NCBI GenBank assembly: GCA_022844205.1
Contig: JALHMF010000003.1
Location: forward strand, 340,377 to 404,376
Source of the DNA: Xanthobacteraceae bacterium
GTDB taxonomy: Bacteria; Pseudomonadota; Alphaproteobacteria; Rhizobiales; Xanthobacteraceae
DNA: 64,000 bases
Reading direction: 5' to 3'
In this document: one piece after another, positions 29,831 to 38,555 of the stretch
Position numbering within the stretch: position 1 is the first letter of the stretch
Layout: every line of letters begins with the position of its first letter
Position numbers and translations under genes: made by a program
The notes under the pieces: model-generated
What the model saw: only the letters and a program-made list of their open reading frames with translations
The model's database searches: none
What the model was told of the DNA's origin: nothing

Positions 29831-30574
29831 ATGAAGATCGACGCGGTGGTATTCGACGCCTATGGAACCCTTTACGACGTGCAATCCGTTGCAGCGGTCA
29901 CGGAAGAAGCATTCCCCGGCTACGGCAGCACCATCACGCAAATCTGGCGGATGAAGCAGCTTGAATACACATGGCTGCGCTCGCTGATGCAGCGTTACGA
30001 GAGTTTCTGGGACGTCACGCGCGAATCCCTTAAATTCACCCTCGACGGGCTTGGCCTGCAATACAGCGAAGCGGCCTTCGCGAAGATCGTGGACAAATAT
30101 CGCTGGCTCGATCTCTACCCGGACGCGAAGGAAGCGCTCGCCAGCTTGAGCCATCTAAAACTTGCGATTCTGTCGAACGGCAGCCAGGACATGCTCGATG
30201 CGCTGGTGCGCAACACGGGCGTGGACAAAATGCTTGCGGCGAACATCAGTGTGGAGAGCAAACGGATCTTCAAGCCGTCCCCCGCCGCCTACGACCTGAT
30301 CGAGGAGAACATCGGCGTGAAGCCGGCGAACGTGCTGTTCGTTTCCTCAAACGGTTTCGATGCCTGCGGCGGTAAAAGTTACGGGCTCAACGTCGCGTGG
30401 ATCGAGCGCGTGAGCGTGGCGGCGCTCCATAAGGAAGTCCGCGATCCGAAGACAATCGGGCCGGTGACCCTCTTCAAAGCGATGCGCATGAGAATGGAAG
30501 CGCTCAGCCTCGATCCCGATTTCAGGATCGGGTCGCTTGCGGAATTGCCCGCACTGATCGGCCGCCGGAATTAA
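29831..30574 (+). CDS. Haloacid dehalogenase, type II-like
   Basis: A 247-residue HAD-superfamily enzyme. The nucleophile motif VVFDAYGTLYDV (Asp near residue 8) matches L-2-haloacid dehalogenases, as do LAILSNGSQDML (motif II), KRIFKPSPAAY (motif III Lys) and FVSSNGFDACGGKSYG (motif IV). The type II enzymes turn L-2-haloacids into D-2-hydroxyacids through an ester on the Asp; whether this one acts on haloacids cannot be decided from sequence. It is a stand-alone plus-strand gene. Confidence 0.88.
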   Translation: MKIDAVVFDAYGTLYDVQSVAAVTEEAFPGYGSTITQIWRMKQLEYTWLRSLMQRYESFWDVTRESLKFTLDGLGLQYSEAAFAKIVDKYRWLDLYPDAKEALASLSHLKLAILSNGSQDMLDALVRNTGVDKMLAANISVESKRIFKPSPAAYDLIEENIGVKPANVLFVSSNGFDACGGKSYGLNVAWIERVSVAALHKEVRDPKTIGPVTLFKAMRMRMEALSLDPDFRIGSLAELPALIGRRN

Positions 30575-30577
30575 AAC

Positions 30578-30600
30578 GGGCGGCGCCCCTAGCGCCGCCC
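30578..30600 (-). terminator. Hairpin terminator
   Basis: GGGCGGCGC, loop, GCGCCGCCC: a 9-bp perfect stem just after the dehalogenase stop. Read on the minus strand it is followed by GTTTTAATT, so it most likely ends transcription of the small gene at 30627-30725; it could also stop the plus-strand transcript. Confidence 0.6.
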
Positions 30601-30626
30601 GCAAATCTTGGTGGCATCAGGCCTCG

Positions 30627-30725
30627 TCAGCCAGCCATATAGAACGCCAGCACGGCGACCACCGCAATGGCGCCAGCGGCCCAGGCGAATGTCATCATGG
30701 GGCTTTCTTGCTGCGGAGTATCCAT
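30627..30725 (-). CDS. 32-residue membrane peptide
   Basis: A short frame encoding MDTPQQESPMMTF and one membrane helix ending AVLAFYMAG. A GGAGGT ribosome-binding site lies 9 nt before the ATG and a terminator follows, so a real gene is likely despite its size. The helix end (AFYMAG) resembles the C-terminus of the 63-residue membrane protein at 12820-13011. Function unknown. Confidence 0.6.
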   Translation of the reverse strand: MDTPQQESPMMTFAWAAGAIAVVAVLAFYMAG

Positions 30726-30792
30726 GGGGTATGACCTCCTCTATCCGGACGTCTTCCCGAAACAGACCCGGAAGGCGACCCGGACTGAATCA

Positions 30793-30809
30793 GCGGGATT
30801 TAATCCCGC
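30793..30809. promoter_or_regulatory. 17-bp palindrome upstream of the membrane peptide gene
   Basis: GCGGGATTTAATCCCGC is a perfect 8-bp inverted repeat around one central base, about 70 bp before the small gene's ATG in an AT-rich leader. It could bind a regulator or form an RNA hairpin; no family was matched. Confidence 0.35.
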
Positions 30810-30912
30810 CTTGGAGCCAAGCTACAACGAAGAGAGGGCTGATTCAACTTTTGTATTAATCCCTTTGGATATAATGCTGGAACTATATTAGAATATAAAT
30901 TCTATATCACCC

Positions 30913-31731
30913 TCAATCCCAATCCGGTGCCCATGCAGGGTTGAGGCCCCGTCCAAGAGGCCCAGCCAGTCCTCGTATTTCAGCCATCTCGGGGGCTGTC
31001 AGTTCAAAATCGAAAATCTCGAAATTCTCCGTCAGCCGCTCAACCTTGCTGGTGCGGGGAATGACAATGATCCCCTGCTGCACGAGATAGCGCAGGCAGG
31101 CCTGCGCGGCGGATTTTCCGTGCGCGGCACCGATGCGCGCGAGCACTTCGTCGCCCTTCACCTTGCCTCGTGCGATCGGGCTGTAGGCGGTAATGGAAAT
31201 GCCATGCTTGCGGCAGGCGTCGATCACTTTTTGCTGCTCGATGTAGGGATGCAATTCGATCTGGTTCGTCACCAGCGGCTCGCCGCTCCGTGAAACCGCT
31301 TCCTCGATCAGTTTCACCGTGAAATTCGAGACGCCAATATGCCGCGTGAGGCCTTCACGCTTGACGTTGCAGAGTGCGGAGATCGTATCCGAAAGCGGCA
31401 CAGAGGAATTGGGCCAATGCAGCAGAAGCAAATCGATATAGTGCAGGCGGAGCTTCGCGAGGCTTTCCGCAGCCGACCGCTCCAGCGCGCCCGGCGCAAA
31501 GTGCGTCCACCAGACTTTCGTTGTGATAAAAATCCGCTCGCGCGGAATGGCGCAAGCGCGCACCCCCTCGCCCACTTCGCGCTCGTTGTCGTAAATCTGC
31601 GCGGTGTCGATGTGGCGATAACCCAGACGAAGCGACTGCTCGACGATGCGGGCGCACACGCGGCCGCGCAGGTCCCAGGTTCCGAGCCCGAGGATCGGGA
31701 TGGATGCGCCGTTGGACTGAACCGTCTGCAT
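30913..31731 (-). CDS. Aldo/keto reductase
   Basis: A 272-residue NADPH-dependent reductase of the AKR fold. The tetrad appears in order: Asp and Tyr in HIDTAQIYDNE, Lys in FITTKVWW, and His in LLLHWPN. GVSNFTVKLIEEA and NQIELHPYIEQQ are also typical, and VIPRTSKVERLTENF forms the cofactor 2'-phosphate site. The ATG at 31731 follows a strong GGAGGT ribosome-binding site at 5 nt. Substrate is likely a small aldehyde or ketone. It lies 19 bp after the RraA-like gene on the same strand. Confidence 0.92.
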   Translation of the reverse strand: MQTVQSNGASIPILGLGTWDLRGRVCARIVEQSLRLGYRHIDTAQIYDNEREVGEGVRACAIPRERIFITTKVWWTHFAPGALERSAAESLAKLRLHYIDLLLLHWPNSSVPLSDTISALCNVKREGLTRHIGVSNFTVKLIEEAVSRSGEPLVTNQIELHPYIEQQKVIDACRKHGISITAYSPIARGKVKGDEVLARIGAAHGKSAAQACLRYLVQQGIIVIPRTSKVERLTENFEIFDFELTAPEMAEIRGLAGPLGRGLNPAWAPDWD

Positions 31732-31750
31732 GGCACCTCCGTTTGTGGAG

Positions 31751-32458
31751 TTACTTCTTCCCCGCCCTGAACGCCGCGTAACGGGCTTTCGTTTCATCGT
31801 TCGGTGGATAGAGGCCGGGCAGTTTCGCGCCCTTCATGACTTCATCCGCCGCCCAGCTCTCGAACAGCTCCTGCTCAACCGCTTCCTTCGCAACATCCTC
31901 GATCAGTGCCTTGGGTACGACGACCACGCCGTCATTGTCGCAAACGATGAGATCAGCCGGGAAAATCGCGACTCCGCCGCAGCCGATCGGCTGCTGCCAG
32001 CCGACAAATGTCAGCCCCGCCACCGAAGGAGGTGCGGCTACATCCGAGCACCAGGTCGGCAGCTTGCTCGCCTTCACGCCGTCGGCATCGCGGACGGAAC
32101 CGTCCGTGACCAGTGCCGTCACCTTTCGCATATACATGCGTGCCGCGAGGATGTCGCCGAAGATGCCGGCGTCGCGTACACCCATCGCGTCGGCGACACA
32201 GATGCAGCCTTCCGGCATTTCCTCGATCGCAGCGCGGGTGGAGATCGGCGAGGCCCAGCTTGCCGGCGTCGCCAGGTCTTCCCGCGTCGGCACGAAACGC
32301 AGCGTAAAAGCCTCGCCGAACAGACGGCCTTGATCAGGGATCAATGGTTTGGGCCCGCTCATGAAGGTGCGACGGATGCCCTTCTTGAGAAGAACCGTCG
32401 TGAGGGTGGCGGTGGAAACCCTGGAATAGGCTTCTTTCAGCGCAGGAGTGAGGCTCAT
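31751..32458 (-). CDS. RraA-like protein
   Basis: A 235-residue protein of the RraA / HMG-CHA aldolase family. It has the family hallmarks GIFGDILAARMYMRKVTALVTDG, SVRDADG (with the Arg-Asp that bind substrate and metal in the aldolases) and DLIVCDNDGVVVVP. Members either inhibit RNase E or are class II aldolases for 4-hydroxy-4-methyl-2-oxoglutarate; the extra length and linkage to metabolic genes favour an enzyme, but this is not proved. It sits between queC and the aldo/keto reductase on the same strand. Confidence 0.85.
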   Translation of the reverse strand: MSLTPALKEAYSRVSTATLTTVLLKKGIRRTFMSGPKPLIPDQGRLFGEAFTLRFVPTREDLATPASWASPISTRAAIEEMPEGCICVADAMGVRDAGIFGDILAARMYMRKVTALVTDGSVRDADGVKASKLPTWCSDVAAPPSVAGLTFVGWQQPIGCGGVAIFPADLIVCDNDGVVVVPKALIEDVAKEAVEQELFESWAADEVMKGAKLPGLYPPNDETKARYAAFRAGKK

Positions 32459-32515
32459 TGCTAACCCGGATCAGCACGGGGAATTCCGCGGGCCGGACCA
32501 TACCCGCTCCGGCCG

Positions 32516-33262
32516 TCAGCGAGAAGCAACCGCCGTCCCCTTCTGCACGGCGGCCCTTGCCTTCCACTCTTGGTAGCCTTTGGCCCGCAGCTGGCAGGCG
32601 GGACACGCGCCGCATCCATAGCCCCAGTCATGCTTGCGTGAACGATCGCCGAGATAGCAACTGTGGGTTTCCTCGACGATGAGATCGAACAGCGGCTGTC
32701 CGCCCAGTTTTTGCGAGAGCGCGAATGTGTCCGCCTTGTCGATCCCCATCAGCGGCGTATGCAATTCGAAATGCCGGTCCATGCCGAGACCGAGCGCCAG
32801 CTGCATCGCCTGGATCGTGTCGTGACGGCAGTCGGGATAGCCCGAGTAGTCGGTCTCGCACATGCCGGCAACGATGTGCTGAATGCCGCGCCGGTAGGCG
32901 AGCGCGCCCGCGAACGCCAGGAAGATCAGATTGCGGCCCGGCACGAAACTCGTCGGCAGCCCGTTCTCGCCCATTTCGATGGCCATTTCGCGCGTCAGCG
33001 ATGTTTGGGAAATTTCCCCCAGCGCATCCAGCCGGATCCTATGATCGTCTCCGAGCCGCGCTTTCCATTCCGGCGAAAGTGCGGAGATTTTCTCGCGAAT
33101 GGGCAAGCGAACTTCGAGTTCAACGGCATGGCGCTGGCCATAATCGAAGCCGACTGTCTCCACCCGGCTGTAACGCTCCAGCGCCCACGCGAGACAGACC
33201 GTGGAATCCTGGCCCCCGGAAAAAAGGACGAGCGCGGAATTCGAATCGACAGAAGCAGCCAT
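32516..33262 (-). CDS. queC: 7-cyano-7-deazaguanine synthase
   Basis: QueC makes preQ0 from 7-carboxy-7-deazaguanine with ATP and ammonia, on the way to queuosine in tRNA. The 248-residue protein has the PP-loop [12 protein letters not shown] near residue 13, [24 protein letters not shown] and the C-terminal zinc site [11 protein letters not shown]...GCGACPAC with four Cys. It lies 8 bp downstream of the isovaleryl-CoA dehydrogenase gene, an unexpected operon neighbour. No other queuosine genes are in the window. Confidence 0.95.
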   Translation of the reverse strand: MAASVDSNSALVLFSGGQDSTVCLAWALERYSRVETVGFDYGQRHAVELEVRLPIREKISALSPEWKARLGDDHRIRLDALGEISQTSLTREMAIEMGENGLPTSFVPGRNLIFLAFAGALAYRRGIQHIVAGMCETDYSGYPDCRHDTIQAMQLALGLGMDRHFELHTPLMGIDKADTFALSQKLGGQPLFDLIVEETHSCYLGDRSRKHDWGYGCGACPACQLRAKGYQEWKARAAVQKGTAVASR

Positions 33263-33270
33263 GAAAAAAC

Positions 33271-34443
33271 TTACGCTGTCTTTCCGAACAATTCCCGCCC
33301 AATTAACAGGCGGCGGATTTCGCTGGTGCCGGCACCGATTTCGTAGAGCTTGGCGTCGCGCAAGAGCCGGCCGGTCGGGAATTCGTTGATATAGCCGTTG
33401 CCGCCGAGAAGCTGGATCGCATCGAGTGCGACTTGTGTCGCCTTCTCCGCCGCGAACAGGATCGCGCCCGCCGCGTCCTCGCGCGTGGTCTCGCCGCGAT
33501 CACAGGCGCGCGCCACCGTATACACATAGGCACGCGACGCATTCATGTTGACGTACATGTCCGCGAGTTTTCCCTGCACCATCTGGAACGTGCCGATCGG
33601 CTCGCCGAACTGATGGCGCTCGTGCACATACGGCAGCACCACATCAATCGCCGCCTGCATGATGCCGAGCGGCCCGGCCGCGAGCACCGCGCGCTCATAG
33701 TCGAGACCCGACATCAGGATGCGCACGCCCTCGCCCGGCTTGCCCATCACGTTCTCCGCGGGCACTTCGCAATCCTGGAACACGAGTTCGCAGGTGTCGG
33801 ACCCGCGCATGCCGAGCTTGTCGAGCTTCTGCGCGGTCGAAAAACCCTTCATGCCCTTTTCGATGAGAAAAGCGGTGATGCCGCGCGGCCCGGCGCTCGG
33901 ATCGGTCTTGGCATAGACGATGAGCGTCTCGGCCTGCGGTCCATTCGTGATCCACATTTTCGAGCCGTTGAGAATGTAGCGGTCGCCCTTCTTCTCGGCG
34001 CGCGTCTTCATGGAGACGACGTCCGAGCCCGATCCCGGCTCGGACATGGCGAGCGCGCCCACATGCTCGCCGGAAATGAGTTTGGGCAGATATTTGCGTT
34101 TCTGCTCTTCGTTGCCGTTGCGGCGGATCTGGTTGACCGCGAGATTGGACTGCACGCCGTACGAGAGACCCACGGACGCCGATCCGCGGCTGATTTCCTC
34201 CATCGCGACGCAGTTCTCGAGATAGCCGAGTCCCGAGCCGCCATATTCCTCCTCGCAGGTGATGCCGTGCAGGCCAAGCGCGCCCATCTTCGGCCAGAGG
34301 TCGCGAGGAAACTCGTTGCTGCGGTCGATTTCGTCCGCGCGCGGCAGGATTTCATTGTCCGTGAACGAACGCACGGTATCGCGGATCATGTCCGCGGTTT
34401 CACCAAGATCGAAATTCAGACCGCGCCAGCTGTTTGATACCAT
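33271..34443 (-). CDS. ivd: Isovaleryl-CoA dehydrogenase
   Basis: An FAD-dependent acyl-CoA dehydrogenase of 390 residues that oxidises isovaleryl-CoA to 3-methylcrotonyl-CoA in leucine breakdown. The decisive sign is the catalytic Glu in [15 protein letters not shown] (Glu near residue 250), the position used by isovaleryl-CoA dehydrogenases instead of the C-terminal site of most relatives. Also visible are [28 protein letters not shown] and [14 protein letters not shown]. The next enzyme is encoded by the probable mccA/mccB elsewhere in this window. It is preceded within 4 bp by a thioesterase gene. Confidence 0.92.
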   Translation of the reverse strand: MVSNSWRGLNFDLGETADMIRDTVRSFTDNEILPRADEIDRSNEFPRDLWPKMGALGLHGITCEEEYGGSGLGYLENCVAMEEISRGSASVGLSYGVQSNLAVNQIRRNGNEEQKRKYLPKLISGEHVGALAMSEPGSGSDVVSMKTRAEKKGDRYILNGSKMWITNGPQAETLIVYAKTDPSAGPRGITAFLIEKGMKGFSTAQKLDKLGMRGSDTCELVFQDCEVPAENVMGKPGEGVRILMSGLDYERAVLAAGPLGIMQAAIDVVLPYVHERHQFGEPIGTFQMVQGKLADMYVNMNASRAYVYTVARACDRGETTREDAAGAILFAAEKATQVALDAIQLLGGNGYINEFPTGRLLRDAKLYEIGAGTSEIRRLLIGRELFGKTA

Positions 34444-34446
34444 CGT

Positions 34447-34905
34447 CTATTCCTTCGGCGTATCCGCTTTGCCCGCGAGACAGAACATGGTGGCAAGCAT
34501 TTTCGCGGTCGTCACCCTTGCCGCGCCCTGCTCCGCGATCACTTCCGCTTCCACGATGGTGACCGTCTTACCGGGTTTCAGCACATGACCGCGTGCAAGA
34601 AATTTCCCGCCGGCACCCGGCGCCATCAGATTGACCTTGAACTCCACGGTCAAGACCGACGAGCCGGGCGGCATCAGCGAAAACGCGGCATAGCCCGCCG
34701 CCGTGTCCGCGATCATGGTGGTGTAGCCGGCGTGCAGATAGCCGTGCTGCTGACAAAGGTCGCGGCGATACGGCAACTCGATCTCGCAATGGCCTGGACG
34801 AAGCACGACAAGTCTCGCACCGATTGACGCCATGGCACTCTGCCGGGCGAAACTCTCGCGTGCTTTCGTCTCCCAGTCCGGGTCGCGCGGTTTGAATTCG
34901 CTCAT
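34447..34905 (-). CDS. PaaI-family thioesterase, copy 2
   Basis: A 152-residue hotdog-fold protein with the PaaI pattern: GHCEIELPYRRDLCQQHGYLHAG, TMIADTAAGYAAFSL and PPGSSVLTVEFKVNLMAPGAGG. It hydrolyses acyl-CoA thioesters in relatives. Its start overlaps the stop of the neighbouring paralogue (ATGA), and it is 4 bp before ivd, so the three genes are one transcript. It shares about half its residues with copy 1. Role in leucine breakdown is inferred from position. Confidence 0.85.
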   Translation of the reverse strand: MSEFKPRDPDWETKARESFARQSAMASIGARLVVLRPGHCEIELPYRRDLCQQHGYLHAGYTTMIADTAAGYAAFSLMPPGSSVLTVEFKVNLMAPGAGGKFLARGHVLKPGKTVTIVEAEVIAEQGAARVTTAKMLATMFCLAGKADTPKE

Positions 34906-35375
34906 GGCTTGTTCTCGCGGATATCGGAAACGCCTTGCATGCACATCATGGTGGTGAGCATCCGGGACAGGATTTTTTCGCTCCCCTTCGAGATCGCCAC
35001 CACGTCCGCCTCGGCGATGTAAAGGGTGCGGCCCGGCTTGACGACCCTGCCACGGGCAATAAAGCGCTCTCCTTCTCCCGGCTCCATGAGATTGATCTTG
35101 TATTCGACGCCGAGCACGGAGGAATTCGGCGGCATCAGTGTCAGCGCCGCGTAACCGGCCGCATTGGCCGCGATGCCGGTGGAAATGCCGCCGTGCAGGT
35201 AACCGTTCTGCTGGCAAAGCTCCGGCCGGAACGGGATTTCGATATCGCAGTATCCGGGTGTCAGGACGGAAATCTTTCCGTCAATCGTTTTCATGAAGGT
35301 CTGGCGCGCGAAACTTTCCCGCACCTTGCGGTCCCAATCGGGATCGCGCGCCTCGAATTTCTGCTCCACGGACAT
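34902..35375 (-). CDS. PaaI-family thioesterase, copy 1
   Basis: A 157-residue hotdog-fold protein: PGYCDIEIPFRPELCQQNGYLHGG, GIAANAAGYAALTLMPP and SSVLGVEYKINLMEPGEG. The ATG at 35375 is used; one at 35396 is also in frame. It is the first of two adjacent paralogues ahead of ivd, overlapping the second by 4 bp. They probably arose by tandem duplication and may act on different acyl-CoAs. Confidence 0.85.
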   Translation of the reverse strand: MSVEQKFEARDPDWDRKVRESFARQTFMKTIDGKISVLTPGYCDIEIPFRPELCQQNGYLHGGISTGIAANAAGYAALTLMPPNSSVLGVEYKINLMEPGEGERFIARGRVVKPGRTLYIAEADVVAISKGSEKILSRMLTTMMCMQGVSDIRENKP

Positions 35376-35441
35376 GCAAACGCTCCCACCCGCCACGTTA
35401 CGTGCGGCGGCACGCAGGTCAATCCTGGAATGGATACTGGA

Positions 35442-37691
35442 TCAGGCGGTGAGCAGACGGGGCTTCTGGTCGCTGGGTGTTTCGCGGCGCATCATGTCTT
35501 CGATCTTCTGCGGATCGACCGGCGGCGAGAACAGATAGCCCTGCACCTGGTGGCAACCGACCGCCCGCACGAAACGGTGCTGTTCGCCGGTTTCTACACC
35601 TTCCGCCGTCACCGCCAGACCAAGCGCGCGGCCAAGGCGGGCGACGCATTCCACGATCGCGGCGGCATCCTCGGTGATGCCCAGATTTTGCACGAAGGAT
35701 TTGTCGATCTTGATCTTGTCGACCGGAAAACGGCGGAGATAGCCAAGCGAGGAGTAACCCGTGCCAAAGTCGTCAAGTGCAATGCGAATGCCAAGACGGC
35801 GCATTTCCGAAAGCTCGCCGAGAATGTCGGCATTGGCGCCAAGCAGCATCGTCTCGGTGATCTCAATCTCCAGGCGGTGCGGGTCGAAACCGGTATCCAC
35901 GAGCACGCGATTGAGTCGCTCGGCGACATTCGGTGTTCGGAAATTCGACGGCGACAGGTTCACGGCCAGCGAAAGCCCCGGCCATTGCACCGCGTGTTCA
36001 CAGGCGCGGCGCAGGACCCAATCGTCAACGCGGGAAATCAGGCCTGACTGTTCTGCAACCGGGACAAATTCAGACGGCGGGATCACGCCGCGCTCAGGAT
36101 GATTCCACCGCACAAGCGCTTCGATGCCGACCATACGCTCGCCATTGGCGGCATAAAGCGGCTGGAATTTCACCGCAAGCTGTCCGGCGTCAATCGCATG
36201 GGCAAGTTCGCGCTCGATCTGGCTGCGCTTCTGAAGCGCTTCCTCGAAGCTGGTATCGAACTGGCGGCAGCTTCCCCGGCCATCCGCCTTCGCACGATAG
36301 AGTGCGATGTCGGCGCGGCGGAGAAACTGCTCCGGCTCATGGGCATCCTCGGGCGCCACGGCGACCCCGAGCGTCGCGCCGACAACAAGATGCTGGCCGC
36401 CGGCGAACACCGGATTGCGCACGCTATCGGAGACACGCCGGGCAATCGATTCAACATCGCTCCTGCCTTCACCGACCGGCATCAGCAGCGCGAACTCATC
36501 GCCGCCGTAACGAACCGCAAGACCAGCATCGCCGGCGGCATCCTTCATGCGCTCGCCGATGGCGAAGAGGACTTCGTCTCCGACCGGATGCCCGAGCGTG
36601 TCGTTGATGTCCTTGAAGCCGTCGATGTCGATCAGGAACAGCGCAAGACGGTTATCAGCACGCGCGTCGGCTAGGCCGGTGGCAAGGGAGTCGAGCAGTT
36701 GAACGCGGTTCGCAAGTCCGGTCAGCACGTCGCGATAGGCAAGTTCGGTCGCGCGCCGTTCGCTTAGCGTCAGCCGCTCGGTAGTGCGCCGGATGACAAA
36801 AAGCACGAGCATGGTGATCACGCCGATCAGCGCCGCGATCAGCACGAGACCCGGCAGCAGGCGCATCAACATGGCCTCGCCCGGCCGGCGGGGCTTCCAG
36901 GTCAGCGAGGCGGCTTCCTCATCGGCGCCAAGCGGAATGTCGAGGAATACATTTCCTTCAACCGGCGGCGCATTCGGCGTCGGCATCTGGTGCAAGGTGA
37001 CGTCGTCGATCGCGAGCGAGTTCGCAAACTCGCGCAGCAGCGGAGCATCCAGAAACGCCACGGCGATCGCAACGGCGGGTTTGTCCGAGGGGAGCGAGCT
37101 GCGGCTGATATTCGGCACGATGGTGATGGCGCCGAGCAAGGCGGGACGGCCTTCGATGCGGCGGAAGGCGGCGACAAATTTCGGTTCCGGCGGCGGTTCC
37201 AGTTCGCCGGCCTCTTTCCATGCGGCATGCAGGGCAGCTTCCTTCGCGAAGGAGAGCCGTACCTGTTCGACGTACGGATCGACGGTGGCGCGGATGCGTT
37301 CGTAGAAATTCTCCACGACCAGCGTGCCGTTCACGGAGGCGTAGACCGGCTTGCCCGCCGGCGAGAGAATGAACGAACGGTCGTAGCCGCTCGTCGCATG
37401 CAGCCGCACGCCAAAATGCCGATGGATCCAGTTCTGGTCGAGCGTGCGCGAGGTGCGGTCCACCGCTTCGTCCCAGTGCGCGAAGGTCGAGAGGTCGTGG
37501 CGGATTTTCACCTTCAGCATCACAAGACCGCCGCGGCCGAGCTCAAGCTCGCGCTGGGTGCTGTCGAGATCGACGCGCTTGGAGACAAGTACGGCGAAAC
37601 CGAGCAAAGCCGCAACGGCCACGCCCACGAGCAGGCCAATGGCCAGCAGCGCGTGATCGCCGATCCGGTCTCGCCGCAATAGCTTGCGCAT
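35442..37691 (-). CDS. CHASE4-GGDEF-EAL c-di-GMP signalling protein
   Basis: A 749-residue membrane protein. A helix at about 14-37, a periplasmic CHASE4-like sensor (about 40-270, with HDLSTFAHWDEAVD) and a second helix (277-300) lead to a diguanylate cyclase domain with intact YGGDEF at 395-400, but no RxxD inhibitory site at the usual place. The phosphodiesterase domain has EAL at 524-526, NLSP, ITET, DDFGTGYSS, KIDKSF, AEGVE and QGYLF, so catalytic residues look complete. Which activity dominates cannot be judged. The PilZ protein at 5.5 kb is a possible receptor. Confidence 0.92.
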   Translation of the reverse strand: MRKLLRRDRIGDHALLAIGLLVGVAVAALLGFAVLVSKRVDLDSTQRELELGRGGLVMLKVKIRHDLSTFAHWDEAVDRTSRTLDQNWIHRHFGVRLHATSGYDRSFILSPAGKPVYASVNGTLVVENFYERIRATVDPYVEQVRLSFAKEAALHAAWKEAGELEPPPEPKFVAAFRRIEGRPALLGAITIVPNISRSSLPSDKPAVAIAVAFLDAPLLREFANSLAIDDVTLHQMPTPNAPPVEGNVFLDIPLGADEEAASLTWKPRRPGEAMLMRLLPGLVLIAALIGVITMLVLFVIRRTTERLTLSERRATELAYRDVLTGLANRVQLLDSLATGLADARADNRLALFLIDIDGFKDINDTLGHPVGDEVLFAIGERMKDAAGDAGLAVRYGGDEFALLMPVGEGRSDVESIARRVSDSVRNPVFAGGQHLVVGATLGVAVAPEDAHEPEQFLRRADIALYRAKADGRGSCRQFDTSFEEALQKRSQIERELAHAIDAGQLAVKFQPLYAANGERMVGIEALVRWNHPERGVIPPSEFVPVAEQSGLISRVDDWVLRRACEHAVQWPGLSLAVNLSPSNFRTPNVAERLNRVLVDTGFDPHRLEIEITETMLLGANADILGELSEMRRLGIRIALDDFGTGYSSLGYLRRFPVDKIKIDKSFVQNLGITEDAAAIVECVARLGRALGLAVTAEGVETGEQHRFVRAVGCHQVQGYLFSPPVDPQKIEDMMRRETPSDQKPRLLTA

Positions 37692-37949
37692 GGGCCTCCC
37701 GCCCTTCTTGCTGGGAGCACCCTAGGTGCGACCGATTAACCCGGCTTTGCAGGGAGATGGCCAAAATCCGCGAGGGTGAATCGGAAATGAATCAAATTCA
37801 TCCGATTTGAGTCAGTGGAACGGAAGGCCTGTTTTCTTGGTGGAAAATTACCGATTAGCCGGCGGCCGCGTTAGGAAGTGGTCAACCTTGTTGGCAAGTC
37901 GCCCTTGAGCGCCCGGACTTCCGCTGCATTCGCGGGCCTGAAAACGCCA
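37692..37949. other. Gene-free spacer upstream of the GGDEF-EAL gene
   Basis: About 260 bp between the GGDEF-EAL start and the tRNA terminator. An AT-richer patch (about 37760-37860) probably holds its promoter. No small gene or strong repeat was seen. Confidence 0.5.
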
Positions 37950-37971
37950 ACGGCGGCCGAAGGGCCGCCGT
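37950..37971 (-). terminator. Terminator after tRNA-Leu
   Basis: ACGGCGGCC, loop CTTC, GGCCGCCGT read on the minus strand, about 30 bp past the tRNA 3' end and followed by TGGCGTTTTC. A 9-bp stem with a stable tetraloop; the T-run is short. Confidence 0.65.
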
Positions 37972-37999
37972 CCGCGCATCGATCCGTTTTTGAGAAGTC

Positions 38000-38084
38000 T
38001 GGTGCGGCCGAGAGGACTCGAACCTCCAAGGGTTGCCCCGCTAGCACCTCAAGCTAGTGTGTCTACCAATTCCACCACGGCCGC
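38000..38084 (-). tRNA. tRNA-Leu (anticodon GAG)
   Basis: Read on the minus strand: acceptor stem GCGGCCG pairing with CGGCCGC, anticodon arm CTAGC-TTGAGGT-GCTAG giving anticodon GAG, a long variable arm (class II tRNA), T-arm GGTTCGAGTCC and an encoded 3' CCA. 85 nt including CCA. It reads CUC and CUU leucine codons. Confidence 0.95.
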
Positions 38085-38172
38085 GTTGAAGATTTGCTGG
38101 CACCAAGTGCCCGCCGACGTCCCGTAAACCGGGCCGCATGTAACAAGTAAATGCCCGTGGCTCAAGCCTTTC

Positions 38173-38415
38173 TCAGCGGAGGGTCGTCGGACGCGGCAAA
38201 AGGCGGCTGATCGAGACGCCGATCCGGTTCGCCATGACCATCACATTGCCCTTGGCGACCGGCATGTTATTGGCGAGAATTGTGACCTCGTCTTCTTCGC
38301 CGGCTTCCAGTTCGATGATGGCGCCGCGGCCGAGCCGCAAAAGCTGATGGATCGGCATGGCGGTCGAGCCGAGAACCACGGAAATATCGCAATGAACTTC
38401 GTCGATCGTGGCCAT
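38173..38415 (-). CDS. FliN-like (SpoA-domain) protein, orphan
   Basis: An 80-residue protein consisting of one SpoA domain: DISVVLGSTAMPIHQLLRLGRGAIIELE, then VTILANNMPVAKGNVMVM and RIGVSISRLL. This is the FliN C-ring module of the flagellar switch. No flagellar genes are nearby, and full-length FliN has an extra N-terminal region, so this may be a short FliN paralogue or a part of another SpoA-containing machine. It stands alone next to the tRNA. Confidence 0.82.
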   Translation of the reverse strand: MATIDEVHCDISVVLGSTAMPIHQLLRLGRGAIIELEAGEEDEVTILANNMPVAKGNVMVMANRIGVSISRLLPRPTTLR

Positions 38416-38555
38416 TCTCGCTCCCCGGTAAGGCTGCCGCGCCGCTGCCTAAGTCCCCGTCAGGACAGCACGAACATGGTTAGCGAGACGTTAACGGCGG
38501 GCTTCCTCGCCTTAACCGGGCTGCTTCTGGTGGCCATGCCCGCCCGCACACAGTC

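Noticed and set aside
38000..38084. tRNA-Leu as an integration site
   Set aside because: No integrase gene and no direct repeat of the tRNA 3' end were seen on either side.
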